Of a stretch of 5,289 nucleotides of DNA, positions 1 through 5,289 are shown in pieces (position 1 is the stretch's first letter; each line of letters opens with the position of its first letter). Origin of the DNA: Acetobacteraceae bacterium (GTDB lineage: Bacteria; Pseudomonadota; Alphaproteobacteria; Acetobacterales; Acetobacteraceae); the NCBI GenBank assembly GCA_003164305.1, contig PLSZ01000463.1, positions 1 to 5,289 of the forward strand. Reading direction: 5' to 3'. The notes under the pieces are model-generated. The model was not told the DNA's origin. It saw nothing but the letters and a program-made list of their open reading frames with translations, and ran no database searches. Position numbers and translations under genes: made by a program.

Positions 1-293
1 AGCGCGGTCAGATGCGGAAACACCGCCGAGATCTGGAAACTCCGCACCAGACCGAGCCGCGCGACCATCGCCGGCTTCATCCCGGTGATGTCACGGCCTT
101 TGAAGTGAATGGTGCCGCGGGTCGGCTGCAGAAACGAAGTCAGCAGATTGAAGCAGGTGGTTTTGCCCGCGCCGTTGGGTCCGATCAGCGCGTGGATCTG
201 GCCGGTTTTGACGCGCAAATCGACGCCGTCAACAGCGACGAAGCCGCTGAATTCCCGTGTCAGTCCGGCGGTCTCCAGGATGGTGTCGCTCAC
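1..293 (-). CDS. livG: LivG-type ABC transporter ATP-binding protein (N-terminal part)
   Basis: Partial gene; it runs off the left edge after 97 codons, where the family is usually about 250 residues. It is the cytoplasmic ATPase that powers a HAAT-family importer of branched-chain amino acids or related substrates. Seen in the translation: an opening strand with AVDGVDLRV (20-28), a perfect Walker A GPNGAGKTT (38-46), FNLLTSFLQPTRG (48-60), and the Q-loop segment VRSFQISAVFPHLT (83-96) with Gln87. The RSFQ-x4-FP pattern is typical of LivG rather than LivF. The signature motif, Walker B and H-loop lie outside the window. The start is GTG at 293, with AGGGAG 11 nt upstream on the same strand; no ATG is available nearby. 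No permease gene precedes it, so here it heads its transcription unit and is divergent from the efflux genes. Family assignment is firm; the transported substrate is not determinable. Confidence 0.93.
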   Translation of the reverse strand, partial: MSDTILETAGLTREFSGFVAVDGVDLRVKTGQIHALIGPNGAGKTTCFNLLTSFLQPTRGTIHFKGRDITGMKPAMVARLGLVRSFQISAVFPHLTA

Positions 294-304
294 CTTCCGG
301 GCGT

Positions 305-310
305 CTCCCT
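305..310 (-). promoter_or_regulatory. Ribosome binding site of the livG-like gene
   Basis: AGGGAG on the minus strand, 11 nt before the GTG at 293. The spacing is slightly long but within range, and it supports the GTG start. A GGAAG abutting the GTG is too close to be the functional site. Confidence 0.5.
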
Positions 311-390
311 GTCGTGTTTGCCTGGTATCCGGGCGTGTTGCTCAGTATGCGGGCGGCGTGTCGCACAACGGCAATCAGGGCGCAAGCGGG

Positions 391-574
391 TGACGCGTGA
401 GAATTCGAGACGGGTCGATGACGCGTCGGCACGGCTGTCCGGGAGCAGCTTTTCGTTCCCGCCGAGCGTGAACGGAGAAAATTCGGTTGTGTCCCTTGGA
501 GGGCCGAAAGTCGTGGCATCAGGTCAGTTCGCGTCAGATGGTTTGTGCTCTTCCTGGGCGCGGCGTCACGCGTC
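391..574. promoter_or_regulatory. Cluster of three GACGCGT motifs (possible regulator sites)
   Basis: TGACGCGTGA at 391-400 and TGACGCGTCG at 419-428 are direct copies 28 bp apart. TCACGCGTC at 566-574 is the exact inverted copy of GACGCGTGA from the first. ACGCGT occurs nowhere else that I could find in the window, although the coding regions are equally GC-rich. Clustering between two divergent genes suits a DNA-binding site, but no regulator gene is visible and the motif is short. Chance remains possible. Confidence 0.25.
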
Positions 575-620
575 TTCGCGGGCGAAGGTGGAGGGCAGCC
601 CTCGTCCGAACGGCAATGGC

Positions 621-634
621 CCGATCCGGATCGG
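621..634. promoter_or_regulatory. 14-bp perfect palindrome (candidate operator)
   Basis: CCGATCCGGATCGG is its own reverse complement over all 14 bases, and the symmetry does not extend further. It lies 263 bp upstream of the outer-membrane factor start and 328 bp from the ABC gene start. Uninterrupted palindromes of this kind can be bound by dimeric repressors, including the TetR-type proteins that often control RND pumps. No regulator gene lies in the window to support the link. Confidence 0.3.
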
Positions 635-896
635 CGGGCGTTTGCTTCGCCAGGGATCTGGCTCGGGGACACACCGATCCTCCCACGGTTACCCCCACTG
701 CATCCCCCACCTGAGCGCGGCCGATTCGGCGTGTTATGAGACCGCTCGGCGTTGAGGGTGACTCCGCGTCCTTTTCCGGGAGATCGGCCCATGCGGCGCG
801 ATCGCCATGGCGCGGCCCTCCGCCAGACGATCTGGCCGGGCCGCGCGGGAAACGGACGGCCATGGATCATTCGCCATCGCTGGCAGGCATGAGGCG

Positions 897-992
897 ATGG
901 AATTCCGATTGGCAAACCGGACACGACATATCTCACGACGCACTTTCGGCGAGGCCGCCCTCGGCCTGGCGATTCTGTGCCTGGCGGATTGC
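897..992 (+). other. Signal peptide with twin-arginine motif and atypical lipobox
   Basis: Residues 1-18 form a basic n-region ending in SRRTFG (13-18), which matches the Tat consensus S/T-R-R-x-F. A hydrophobic stretch EAALGLAILCLAD (19-31) follows, then Cys32-Gly33. LADC (29-32) occupies the lipobox position expected for NodT-type lipoproteins, but Asp at -1 is unusual, since Gly, Ala or Ser is normal there. An alternative Cys28 has an even worse context. Lipidation at Cys32 is likely from family and position; use of Tat rather than Sec is uncertain. Confidence 0.5.
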
Positions 993-2429
993 GGCCGTTC
1001 GGGCGAGCAGGCGGACGCGAGCCTGGACATTCCCGCCGCGTACCGCGCCAGTCCCGCGACGGCGGCCGCGGCCTGGCCGGCGGAGGACTGGTGGACCGGC
1101 TTCGGATCTCCCGAACTGAACGCGCTGATCGATCAGGCGCGTGTTCAGAACTTCGACATTCAGGCGGCCATCGCCCGGGTGCGGCAGGCCGACGCGCAGG
1201 TGCGGATCGCGGGCGCGCCGTTGCTGCCCACGCTGAACGGCACCGCGTCGGCCGGCTGGCAGCATCTGGGTGTCGGAACCGACACCACCAGCGCGCGCGG
1301 TGGCGCGGGAAGCAACGCCAGCGCCGATTTCCGGAGTTATTCCGTCGGGTTAAGCGCGGCGTATCAGATCGACTTCTGGGGTCACAACCTGGCGCGCCGG
1401 CGGTCGGCGATTGCCTCCGCGGAGTTCAGCCGCTTCGACCAGCGCACCGTGGCGCTGACCGTGATCACCAATGTCGCCAATACCTGGTTCACCGCGTTGG
1501 CTTTGGCCGACCGGTTGGCGGTGGCCAAACGCAACGTCGCGGATGGGGAACAAACTCTGGCGGTGATTCGCGGCCGTTTGCAGGCCGGCACCGCCAGCGC
1601 GCTGGACGTCGCCAACCAGGCAACGCTGGTGTCCGGCGAGCAGGCGAATATTCCAGGTTTCCAGAGCCAGTTGGAGCAAGCGATCATCAGCCTCGGGATC
1701 CTGGTGGGAGAACCGCCGGAACGCATTGTTGTCCGGCCTGGAACCCTGACCGCGCTGAGCCTGCCGGTGGTGGCGCCGGGTTTGCCGTCGGCGTTGCTGG
1801 AACGGCGGCCCGACGTCGCCTCGGCGGAGGCGCAGTTGATCGCCTCGGGCTTCGACGTGACGACGGCGCGAACGGCGTTTTATCCGGCGGTCAACCTGAC
1901 GGGATCGGCCGGCTACCAGGCGGCGGCGTTGAACGCGCTGATCAGTCCGGGCGGGTTCATCGCCAACCTGGCCGCCGGCCTGACCGCGCCGCTGTTTGAT
2001 GGCGGCGCGTTGCGTGGCGCGCTGGAGCAGGCGAGGGGACGTCAGGCCGAATTGCTCGCGGATTACCGCAAGTCGGTGGTGCAGGCTTTCACCGACGTGG
2101 ACATCGCGCTGACCGCCTGGCGCTATGGCTCCGAGCAGGAGCGGCTGCAGCGGATCGCGGTGGAGAATTCGCGCCAGGCCTCGATGATCGCGCGGCAGCA
2201 AATGTTGGCCGGAACCGCGGACGTGACAGCCGTGCTGACGGCGGAAGCGGCGCAGTTCACCGCCGAGGACACGTTGGCCCAGGTGCGGCTGACGCGGGTG
2301 CAGGCGTTGTTGAATTTGTATAAGGCGCTTGGGGGCGGCTGGAAAAAATCCGACGCGGAGAAATTTCCTGGCCTGTCGCCGGGTATGATAGAAGGCGGGG
2401 TCGCGTTGCCGGTGGGCGGCAATCGATGA
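897..2429 (+). CDS. RND efflux outer-membrane factor, NodT/OprM (TolC-like) family
   Basis: This is the outer-membrane channel of a tripartite efflux pump: a trimer forming a beta-barrel plus a long periplasmic alpha-helical tunnel. The 510-residue product has the normal family length. Landmarks: signal region 1-31, WWTGFGSPELNALIDQA from residue 65, the helix opening NFDIQAAIARVRQADAQV from residue 85, YQIDFWG in the first strand region, the repeat-2 hallmark GLPSALLERRPDV at 295-307, APLFDGGALRGALEQA from 364, and C-terminal LNLYKALGGGW at 472-482. These are the two OEP repeats in order. I chose ATG 897 over the in-frame ATG 807, because the first 30 residues of the longer form look non-coding and would bury the signal sequence. 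AGG at 885-887 is a weak ribosome site. The adaptor gene follows after 62 nt, so co-transcription is likely. OMF-first order differs from the commoner adaptor-pump-OMF order. Confidence 0.93.
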   Translation: MEFRLANRTRHISRRTFGEAALGLAILCLADCGRSGEQADASLDIPAAYRASPATAAAAWPAEDWWTGFGSPELNALIDQARVQNFDIQAAIARVRQADAQVRIAGAPLLPTLNGTASAGWQHLGVGTDTTSARGGAGSNASADFRSYSVGLSAAYQIDFWGHNLARRRSAIASAEFSRFDQRTVALTVITNVANTWFTALALADRLAVAKRNVADGEQTLAVIRGRLQAGTASALDVANQATLVSGEQANIPGFQSQLEQAIISLGILVGEPPERIVVRPGTLTALSLPVVAPGLPSALLERRPDVASAEAQLIASGFDVTTARTAFYPAVNLTGSAGYQAAALNALISPGGFIANLAAGLTAPLFDGGALRGALEQARGRQAELLADYRKSVVQAFTDVDIALTAWRYGSEQERLQRIAVENSRQASMIARQQMLAGTADVTAVLTAEAAQFTAEDTLAQVRLTRVQALLNLYKALGGGWKKSDAEKFPGLSPGMIEGGVALPVGGNR

Positions 2430-2480
2430 CTGCCCGTCATGGTTCTTCCCGACATGATCGGGTTACAGACACAATGGCAT

Positions 2481-2486
2481 AGGGAG
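2481..2486 (+). promoter_or_regulatory. Ribosome binding site of the adaptor gene
   Basis: AGGGAG with a 5-nt spacer before ATG 2492 is the best Shine-Dalgarno in the window. It fixes the adaptor start. It lies at the end of a 62-nt gap that also contains two small 5-bp hairpins (2426-2440 and 2448-2462), neither followed by a T-run, so no terminator is indicated. Confidence 0.75.
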
Positions 2487-2491
2487 TACGA

Positions 2492-3739
2492 ATGGACGCT
2501 GTCACCCGGGAGCCTGTGCTCGCGCCGCCGCTCCGTCGCACGCGGCGACGGATGCTGGCGTTGCTTTGCGTTCTGGCGACCGCCGGGTTGGGCACGGCGA
2601 TCTGGCTCTGGCCGGCCGCGCCGCCGGTGGAAAAGTCGGCGCGCGAACTCAATCCGGTCATTCCGGTGGTCGCCACCGAGGCCGTGACGCGCGACATGCC
2701 GGTGTGGCTGGACGGTCTTGGCACCGTGCAGGCATTCCAGACGGTGACCGTGAAGACCATGGTCGATGGGCCGTTGGTCTCGGTCGCGTTCAAGGAAGGC
2801 CAGCACGTGCGCGTCGGCGACGTGTTGGCGCGGATCGATCCTCGGGTCTACCAGGCGGCGCTGGACAACGCGGTGGCGAAGAAGGCGCTGGATGAGGCGA
2901 CGCTGGCCAACGCGCGGCTGGACCTCGCGCGCTATCAGAAGTTGGTGGTGACGAATTACGCGACGCAACAGCAGGCCGATACCGCGAAGGCGACGGTGGC
3001 GCAGACCGAGGCGCTGGCGCGGCAGGATCAGGCGCAGATCGATACGGCGCAGGCGCAGTTGAGCTATACGACGATCGCCTCGCCGCTGGATGGGATCGTT
3101 GGAATTCGGCAGGTGGACGCGGGGAACATCGTGCATGCCGCTGACTCGACCGGGTTGGTGGTGATCACGCAGTTGCAGCCGATTTCCGTGGTGTTCAGCC
3201 TGCCGCAGCAAAGCCTGGCTCGGGTGGCGGCGGCGCAAATGGGGAACTCCGGACCGGAGGTGGTGGCCTATGCGCAGGGGACGGAGGCCGGGCGCGGCAA
3301 GCCGCTGGATCAGGGCACGCTGACGGTGCTGGATAATCAGATCGACCCCACGACGGGCACGATCAAACTCAAGGCGACGTTTCCGAACAAGGCGGGGACG
3401 CTGTGGCCCGGTGGGTTCGTCGGGGTTCGCCTGCGGGTCGATACCGTGGCCAACGCGACGGTGGTGCCGCAGGCCGCCGTCCAGCGTGGGCCGCGGCAGA
3501 GCTTTGTTTATGTCGTCGATCAGGACAACGTCGCCCATCGCACCAACGTCGCCGTCGGCTACGAGGATGACCTGGGCGCGGTCATCACCAGTGGCGTCAA
3601 TCCGGGCGATCGCGTGGTGATCGACGGTTCCTCGCGGCTGACGGATGGGGCGAAGGTTTCCATCGTCTCGCCGGACACGGCGGCCCCGTCCGGCGGCACT
3701 CGCCCCGCCGCGCCCGGGACACGGCCGCGTGGTGGCTGA
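2492..3739 (+). CDS. mdtA: RND efflux periplasmic adaptor (membrane fusion protein), MdtA-like
   Basis: The adaptor links the inner-membrane RND pump to the outer-membrane channel. The 415-residue product has the family length. A basic LRRTRRR (14-20) precedes a single hydrophobic segment (21-40) that anchors it with most of the chain in the periplasm; there is no lipobox. First lipoyl half: GLGTVQAFQTVTVKTMVDG (75-93), then VAFKEGQHVRVGDVLARIDP (98-117). The coiled-coil hairpin spans about 121-190, with R147 and L151 of the RLS-type tip motif and Thr158 where Ser is usual. Second lipoyl half: IASPLDGIVGIRQVDAGN (195-212). The beta-barrel domain includes GTLTVLDNQID-TTGTIKLKA, very close to E. 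coli MdtA as I recall it. The last ~22 residues are a Pro/Gly/Thr-rich tail, probably disordered. A 255-nt spacer separates it from the permease. The mdtA symbol means closest recognised homologue, not proven orthology. Confidence 0.94.
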   Translation: MDAVTREPVLAPPLRRTRRRMLALLCVLATAGLGTAIWLWPAAPPVEKSARELNPVIPVVATEAVTRDMPVWLDGLGTVQAFQTVTVKTMVDGPLVSVAFKEGQHVRVGDVLARIDPRVYQAALDNAVAKKALDEATLANARLDLARYQKLVVTNYATQQQADTAKATVAQTEALARQDQAQIDTAQAQLSYTTIASPLDGIVGIRQVDAGNIVHAADSTGLVVITQLQPISVVFSLPQQSLARVAAAQMGNSGPEVVAYAQGTEAGRGKPLDQGTLTVLDNQIDPTTGTIKLKATFPNKAGTLWPGGFVGVRLRVDTVANATVVPQAAVQRGPRQSFVYVVDQDNVAHRTNVAVGYEDDLGAVITSGVNPGDRVVIDGSSRLTDGAKVSIVSPDTAAPSGGTRPAAPGTRPRGG

Positions 3740-3794
3740 TCGGAGGAAGGGTCGGGGCTCCGTCCAGAGACCCGCCAGGGGGCTTTGTCCCGGA

Positions 3795-3921
3795 CGTCAT
3801 GCTCGACCTCCCGAACGTCATCCTCGGGCTCGACCCGAGGATTGGTCGGCCCAGACACGGTGTCCGGCTTCTGACTTCCTTGGCGCGTCGAGAGATCCTC
3901 CGGTCGAGCCCGAGGATGACG
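3795..3921. repeat. REP/BIME-like palindromic repeat, two inverted units plus a partial third
   Basis: The left arm at 3816-3842 and right arm at 3895-3921 are reverse complements over 27 bases with one mismatch (C3836), separated by 52 bp. Each arm is itself a hairpin. The left one pairs ATCCTCGGG (3820-3828) with CCCGAGGAT (3834-3842) around CTCGA; the right one has one mismatch in its stem. A third, shorter unit at 3795-3808 (CGTCATGCTCGACC) equals the first 20 bases of the left arm with CCTCGG deleted. A small GACAC-G-GTGTC palindrome (3854-3864) sits in the spacer. Similar GTCATCCTCGGGC-type palindromes are scattered in many alphaproteobacterial intergenic regions (known from memory, not searched). 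Likely roles are mRNA stabilisation, attenuation or none. Confidence 0.8.
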
Positions 3922-3930
3922 GGAAGAGGC

Positions 3931-3941
3931 GAACATTGTTC
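3931..3941. promoter_or_regulatory. Short palindrome GAACATTGTTC upstream of the permease
   Basis: A perfect 5-bp inverted repeat around one T, ending 53 bp before the permease ATG, in a locally AT-richer patch. It could be an operator half-site pair or a chance palindrome. It does not fit the known LexA spacings. Confidence 0.2.
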
Positions 3942-3968
3942 TCTTCGGTGGCTTATCCTGATGGCTAT

Positions 3969-3981
3969 GGGGCGACGCCCC
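3969..3981 (+). promoter_or_regulatory. GC hairpin immediately before the permease start
   Basis: GGGGC-GAC-GCCCC forms a 5-bp all-G/C stem with a 3-nt loop that ends 13 nt before ATG 3995. The bases between stem and ATG are pyrimidine-rich and contain no Shine-Dalgarno. The stem could limit or position ribosome loading, but this is inference from position alone. Confidence 0.3.
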
Positions 3982-3994
3982 GGCGCTGCCTCCG

Positions 3995-5289
3995 ATGAGC
4001 ATCTCCGCGCCGTTTATCGCGAGGCCGATCGCGACCTGGCTGTTGGCGTTGGCGATTTTGTTGTCGGGCGGCCTCGGCTATCACTGGCTACCGGTTTCGG
4101 CGTTGCCTGAGGTGGACTTTCCCACCATTCAGGTGGTCACGCAGTTACCCGGCGCCGGGCCGGAAACGGTGGAGACGCTGATCACGGCGTCGCTGGAGCG
4201 GCAGTTCGGGCAGATCCCGGGTCTGGCGACCATGACCTCGCAGAGCGCCGAGGGCACCAGTCAGATCACGCTGCAGTTCCAGCTTGGACGCTCGATGGAT
4301 TCGGCGGCGCAGGACGTGCAGGCGGCGATCAACGCGGCGGCCGGGACGTTGCCCACGGGCCTGCCGTATCCGCCGACCTATTCCAAGGTGAACCCGGCCG
4401 ACGCGCCGATCCTGACGCTGGCGCTGACCTCGGACTCGCGCCCGGTGGACGTGATGTCGGACGCCGCGGACACCATGTTGCAGCCGAAATTGGCCGAGAT
4501 CACAGGCGTGGGCCGGGTCACCGTGCAGGGCACCATGCGTCCCGCGGTGCGGATCAGGATCGATCCGGCCAGGCTGGCCGCGTATGGCCTGTCGATGGAG
4601 GACGTGCGCACCGCCATCTCTAACGCCAACGTGAACGGCGCGAAGGGCGGTTTCGACGGTCCGCGGCTGGCGTTTTCGCTGGGAGCCAACGATCAACTGG
4701 CGGATGCCGCGGCGTATAAGGATCTGGTGATCGCGTGGCGCAGCAGTGCCTCGGCCACTCCGGGCAACGGCACCGTGGCGTCGGGTCTGACCGCGGGCAC
4801 CGCGAGCGCGGCGATGTCGGCGGTCGGCACGGGTAGCGGCGCCCCGGTGCGGCTGTCGGCGATCGGCTCCGTCATCGCCGGCATCGAGAACGCCCGCGTC
4901 GCCGCCACCTTCGACGGCAAGCCCGCCGTCGTGCTGGACATTCAGCGCCAGCCTGGCGCCAACATCGTGCAGACGGTCGAGGCGGTGAAGCAACAACTGC
5001 CCAGGTTGCGCCGCGCCATGCCGAACGGGATCCGGCTGACGATCGTCAGCGACCGAACCGAGACGATCCGCGCCTCGGTCGCCGACGTGCAATTTACCCT
5101 GATCCTGTCAGTGATCCTGGTCGTCGGGGTGATTTTCGTGTTTCTGCGGTCGTTGCGGGCGACCATCATTCCGGCGATCGCTCTGCCGTTGTCGCTGATC
5201 GGCACCTTCGGCGTGATGGACCTCCTTGGCTTTGGCCTCGACAATCTGTCGCTGATGGCGCTGACCGTCGCGACCGGCTTCGTCGTCGA
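3995..5289 (+). CDS. mdtB: RND multidrug efflux permease, MdtB-like (N-terminal part)
   Basis: This is the inner-membrane proton-driven pump of the HAE-1 RND family, normally about 1,030 residues; 431 codons are present and it runs off the right edge. Landmarks: FIARP (7-11), TM1 about 12-31, LPVSALPEVDFPTIQV (32-47), LERQFGQIPGL, QDVQAAINAA and YSKVNPADAPI in the porter domain, then QRQPGANIVQTVE, SDRTETIRASV, TM2 about 367-384, LRATIIPAIALPLSLIGTFGV (TM3, 387-407) and NLSLMALTVATGFVV (417-431). The sequence stops where the proton-relay Asp pair of TM4 should begin. The QFGQ and YSKVNPAD segments favour MdtB over MdtC. ATG 3995 is forced: the frame has a stop at 3959 and no other start between. 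No Shine-Dalgarno is visible. A roughly 32-residue insertion occupies 250-281. The mdtB symbol is by similarity only; MdtB normally pairs with MdtC, which would lie beyond the window. Confidence 0.95.
   Translation, partial: MSISAPFIARPIATWLLALAILLSGGLGYHWLPVSALPEVDFPTIQVVTQLPGAGPETVETLITASLERQFGQIPGLATMTSQSAEGTSQITLQFQLGRSMDSAAQDVQAAINAAAGTLPTGLPYPPTYSKVNPADAPILTLALTSDSRPVDVMSDAADTMLQPKLAEITGVGRVTVQGTMRPAVRIRIDPARLAAYGLSMEDVRTAISNANVNGAKGGFDGPRLAFSLGANDQLADAAAYKDLVIAWRSSASATPGNGTVASGLTAGTASAAMSAVGTGSGAPVRLSAIGSVIAGIENARVAATFDGKPAVVLDIQRQPGANIVQTVEAVKQQLPRLRRAMPNGIRLTIVSDRTETIRASVADVQFTLILSVILVVGVIFVFLRSLRATIIPAIALPLSLIGTFGVMDLLGFGLDNLSLMALTVATGFVV
4742..4837 (+). other. About 32-residue low-complexity insertion in the permease porter domain
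   Basis: Permease residues 250-281 consist almost wholly of Ala, Gly, Ser and Thr with no charged residue. They lie between DLVIAWR and GAPVRLSAIG. In E. coli MdtB, as I recall it, the matching segment runs directly from IIAYQN into GAPIRL, so about 31 residues are extra here. The reading frame is intact on both sides, and the conserved porter sequence resumes at once. By alignment to AcrB the site falls in a turn of the DN (channel-docking) subdomain; that placement is inferred. GGCACCG recurs 27 nt apart (4769, 4796), hinting at a degenerate repeat origin. Confidence 0.75.

Larger units (their letters stand above)
294..896. other. Divergent intergenic region, no credible gene
   Basis: These 603 bp separate the minus-strand ABC gene from the plus-strand efflux genes. 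Open frames exist on both strands, but their translations are rich in Arg, Pro, Ser and Gly without any recognisable motif, as expected for out-of-frame GC-rich DNA. The region should contain the promoters of both divergent units. Visible elements are three ACGCGT sites (393-398, 421-426, 568-573), a stem CTTCGC-GG-GCGAAG at 574-587, and the palindrome at 621-634. A poor sigma-70-like pair for the ABC gene (TTGCCG at 369-374, CATACT at 344-349, minus strand, 19-nt spacer) is too weak to call. I see no tRNA, riboswitch or transposon remnant. Confidence 0.7.
3740..3994. other. Intra-operon spacer between adaptor and permease genes
   Basis: This 255-bp gap inside the efflux gene set contains no gene. 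It begins with GC-rich DNA (about 3749-3793) that includes a weak GGGGC-TTT-GTCCC stem with one G-U pair. The REP/BIME-like element follows (3795-3921), then an 11-bp palindrome (3931-3941) and a GC hairpin (3969-3981) just before the permease ATG. Short open frames across it are translations of the repeat and look meaningless. No stem followed by a T-run is present, so transcription may read through; an extra internal promoter is possible but not visible. Confidence 0.7.

Noticed and set aside
600..740. Possible riboswitch or structured leader before the efflux genes
   Set aside because: I looked for cobalamin-type conserved boxes and found none in order; the C-rich run at 691-711 has no paired partner I could identify.
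12..755. Plus-strand open frame across the ABC gene and the intergenic region
   Set aside because: It overlaps the LivG Walker A coding sequence on the other strand, and its translation has no recognisable pattern.
807..896. Thirty-residue N-terminal extension of the outer-membrane factor from ATG 807
   Set aside because: No ribosome site before 807; the extension is Arg-rich and would displace the signal peptide from the N-terminus.
229..936. Minus-strand open frame filling the divergent intergenic region
   Set aside because: It overlaps the starts of both real genes, and its product is Arg/Pro/Ser-rich without structure; no credible ribosome site was noticed.
2426..2462. Two small hairpins between channel and adaptor genes as a terminator
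   Set aside because: Stems are only 5 bp and no T-run follows; the adaptor gene begins 30 bp later with a strong ribosome site, which fits co-transcription.
2123..3538. Long minus-strand open frame (about 470 codons) antisense to the channel and adaptor genes
   Set aside because: Its translation is Arg/His/Gln-rich with no motif, and it lies opposite two well-recognised genes; GC-rich codon bias keeps the antisense frame open.
3931..3941. GAACATTGTTC as an SOS (LexA) box
   Set aside because: Spacing is GAAC-N3-GTTC; the Bacillus-type box needs N4, and the alphaproteobacterial box is a direct GTTC-N7-GTTC repeat.
3799..4110. Short open frames across the spacer on both strands
   Set aside because: They are translations of the palindromic repeat and the permease start in the wrong frame, a frequent source of false small proteins.
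4145..5092. Long minus-strand open frame antisense to the permease
   Set aside because: Arg/His/Gly-rich translation with no family resemblance; the plus strand encodes clear RND motifs throughout.

Overview
The window is GC-rich chromosomal DNA of a Gram-negative bacterium. An outer-membrane efflux channel, a periplasmic adaptor and an RND permease together require a double-membrane envelope. The strong G/C bias at third codon positions and the intergenic 'GTCATCCTCGGGCTCGACC' palindromes suggest an alphaproteobacterium, perhaps Rhodospirillales/Acetobacteraceae. That placement is an inference from style, not from a marker gene.

Layout. (1) Bases 1-293, minus strand: the N-terminal 97 codons of a LivG-type ATP-binding protein of a branched-chain amino-acid (HAAT) ABC importer, leaving the window at its left edge. 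(2) Bases 294-896: a 603-bp divergent intergenic region with no convincing gene. It holds a 14-bp perfect palindrome and the window's only three ACGCGT sites. (3) Bases 897-2429, plus strand: an outer-membrane factor of the NodT/OprM type with a lipoprotein-like signal that also carries a twin-arginine motif. (4) Bases 2492-3739: an MdtA-like RND periplasmic adaptor with a strong ribosome binding site. (5) Bases 3740-3994: a 255-bp spacer carrying a REP/BIME-like inverted repeat (27-bp arms, one mismatch), a partial third copy and small palindromes. (6) Bases 3995-5289 and beyond: the first 431 codons of an MdtB-like RND permease, cut just before the expected Asp-Asp of TM4.

The three plus-strand genes form one tripartite efflux system, in the order channel, adaptor, pump. 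The permease takes substrate from the periplasm or inner-membrane leaflet using the proton gradient, the adaptor bridges the periplasm, and the outer-membrane channel releases substrate outside. The substrate cannot be read from the sequence, and a second permease (mdtC-like) may follow outside the window.

The window is mainly a recognisable efflux operon; I see no wholly new system. The points most worth a second look are a roughly 32-residue uncharged Ala/Gly/Ser/Thr-rich insertion in the periplasmic part of the permease, the Tat-like signal on the outer-membrane channel, the repeat element inside the operon next to a permease start without a Shine-Dalgarno, and the clustered motifs in the divergent promoter region.
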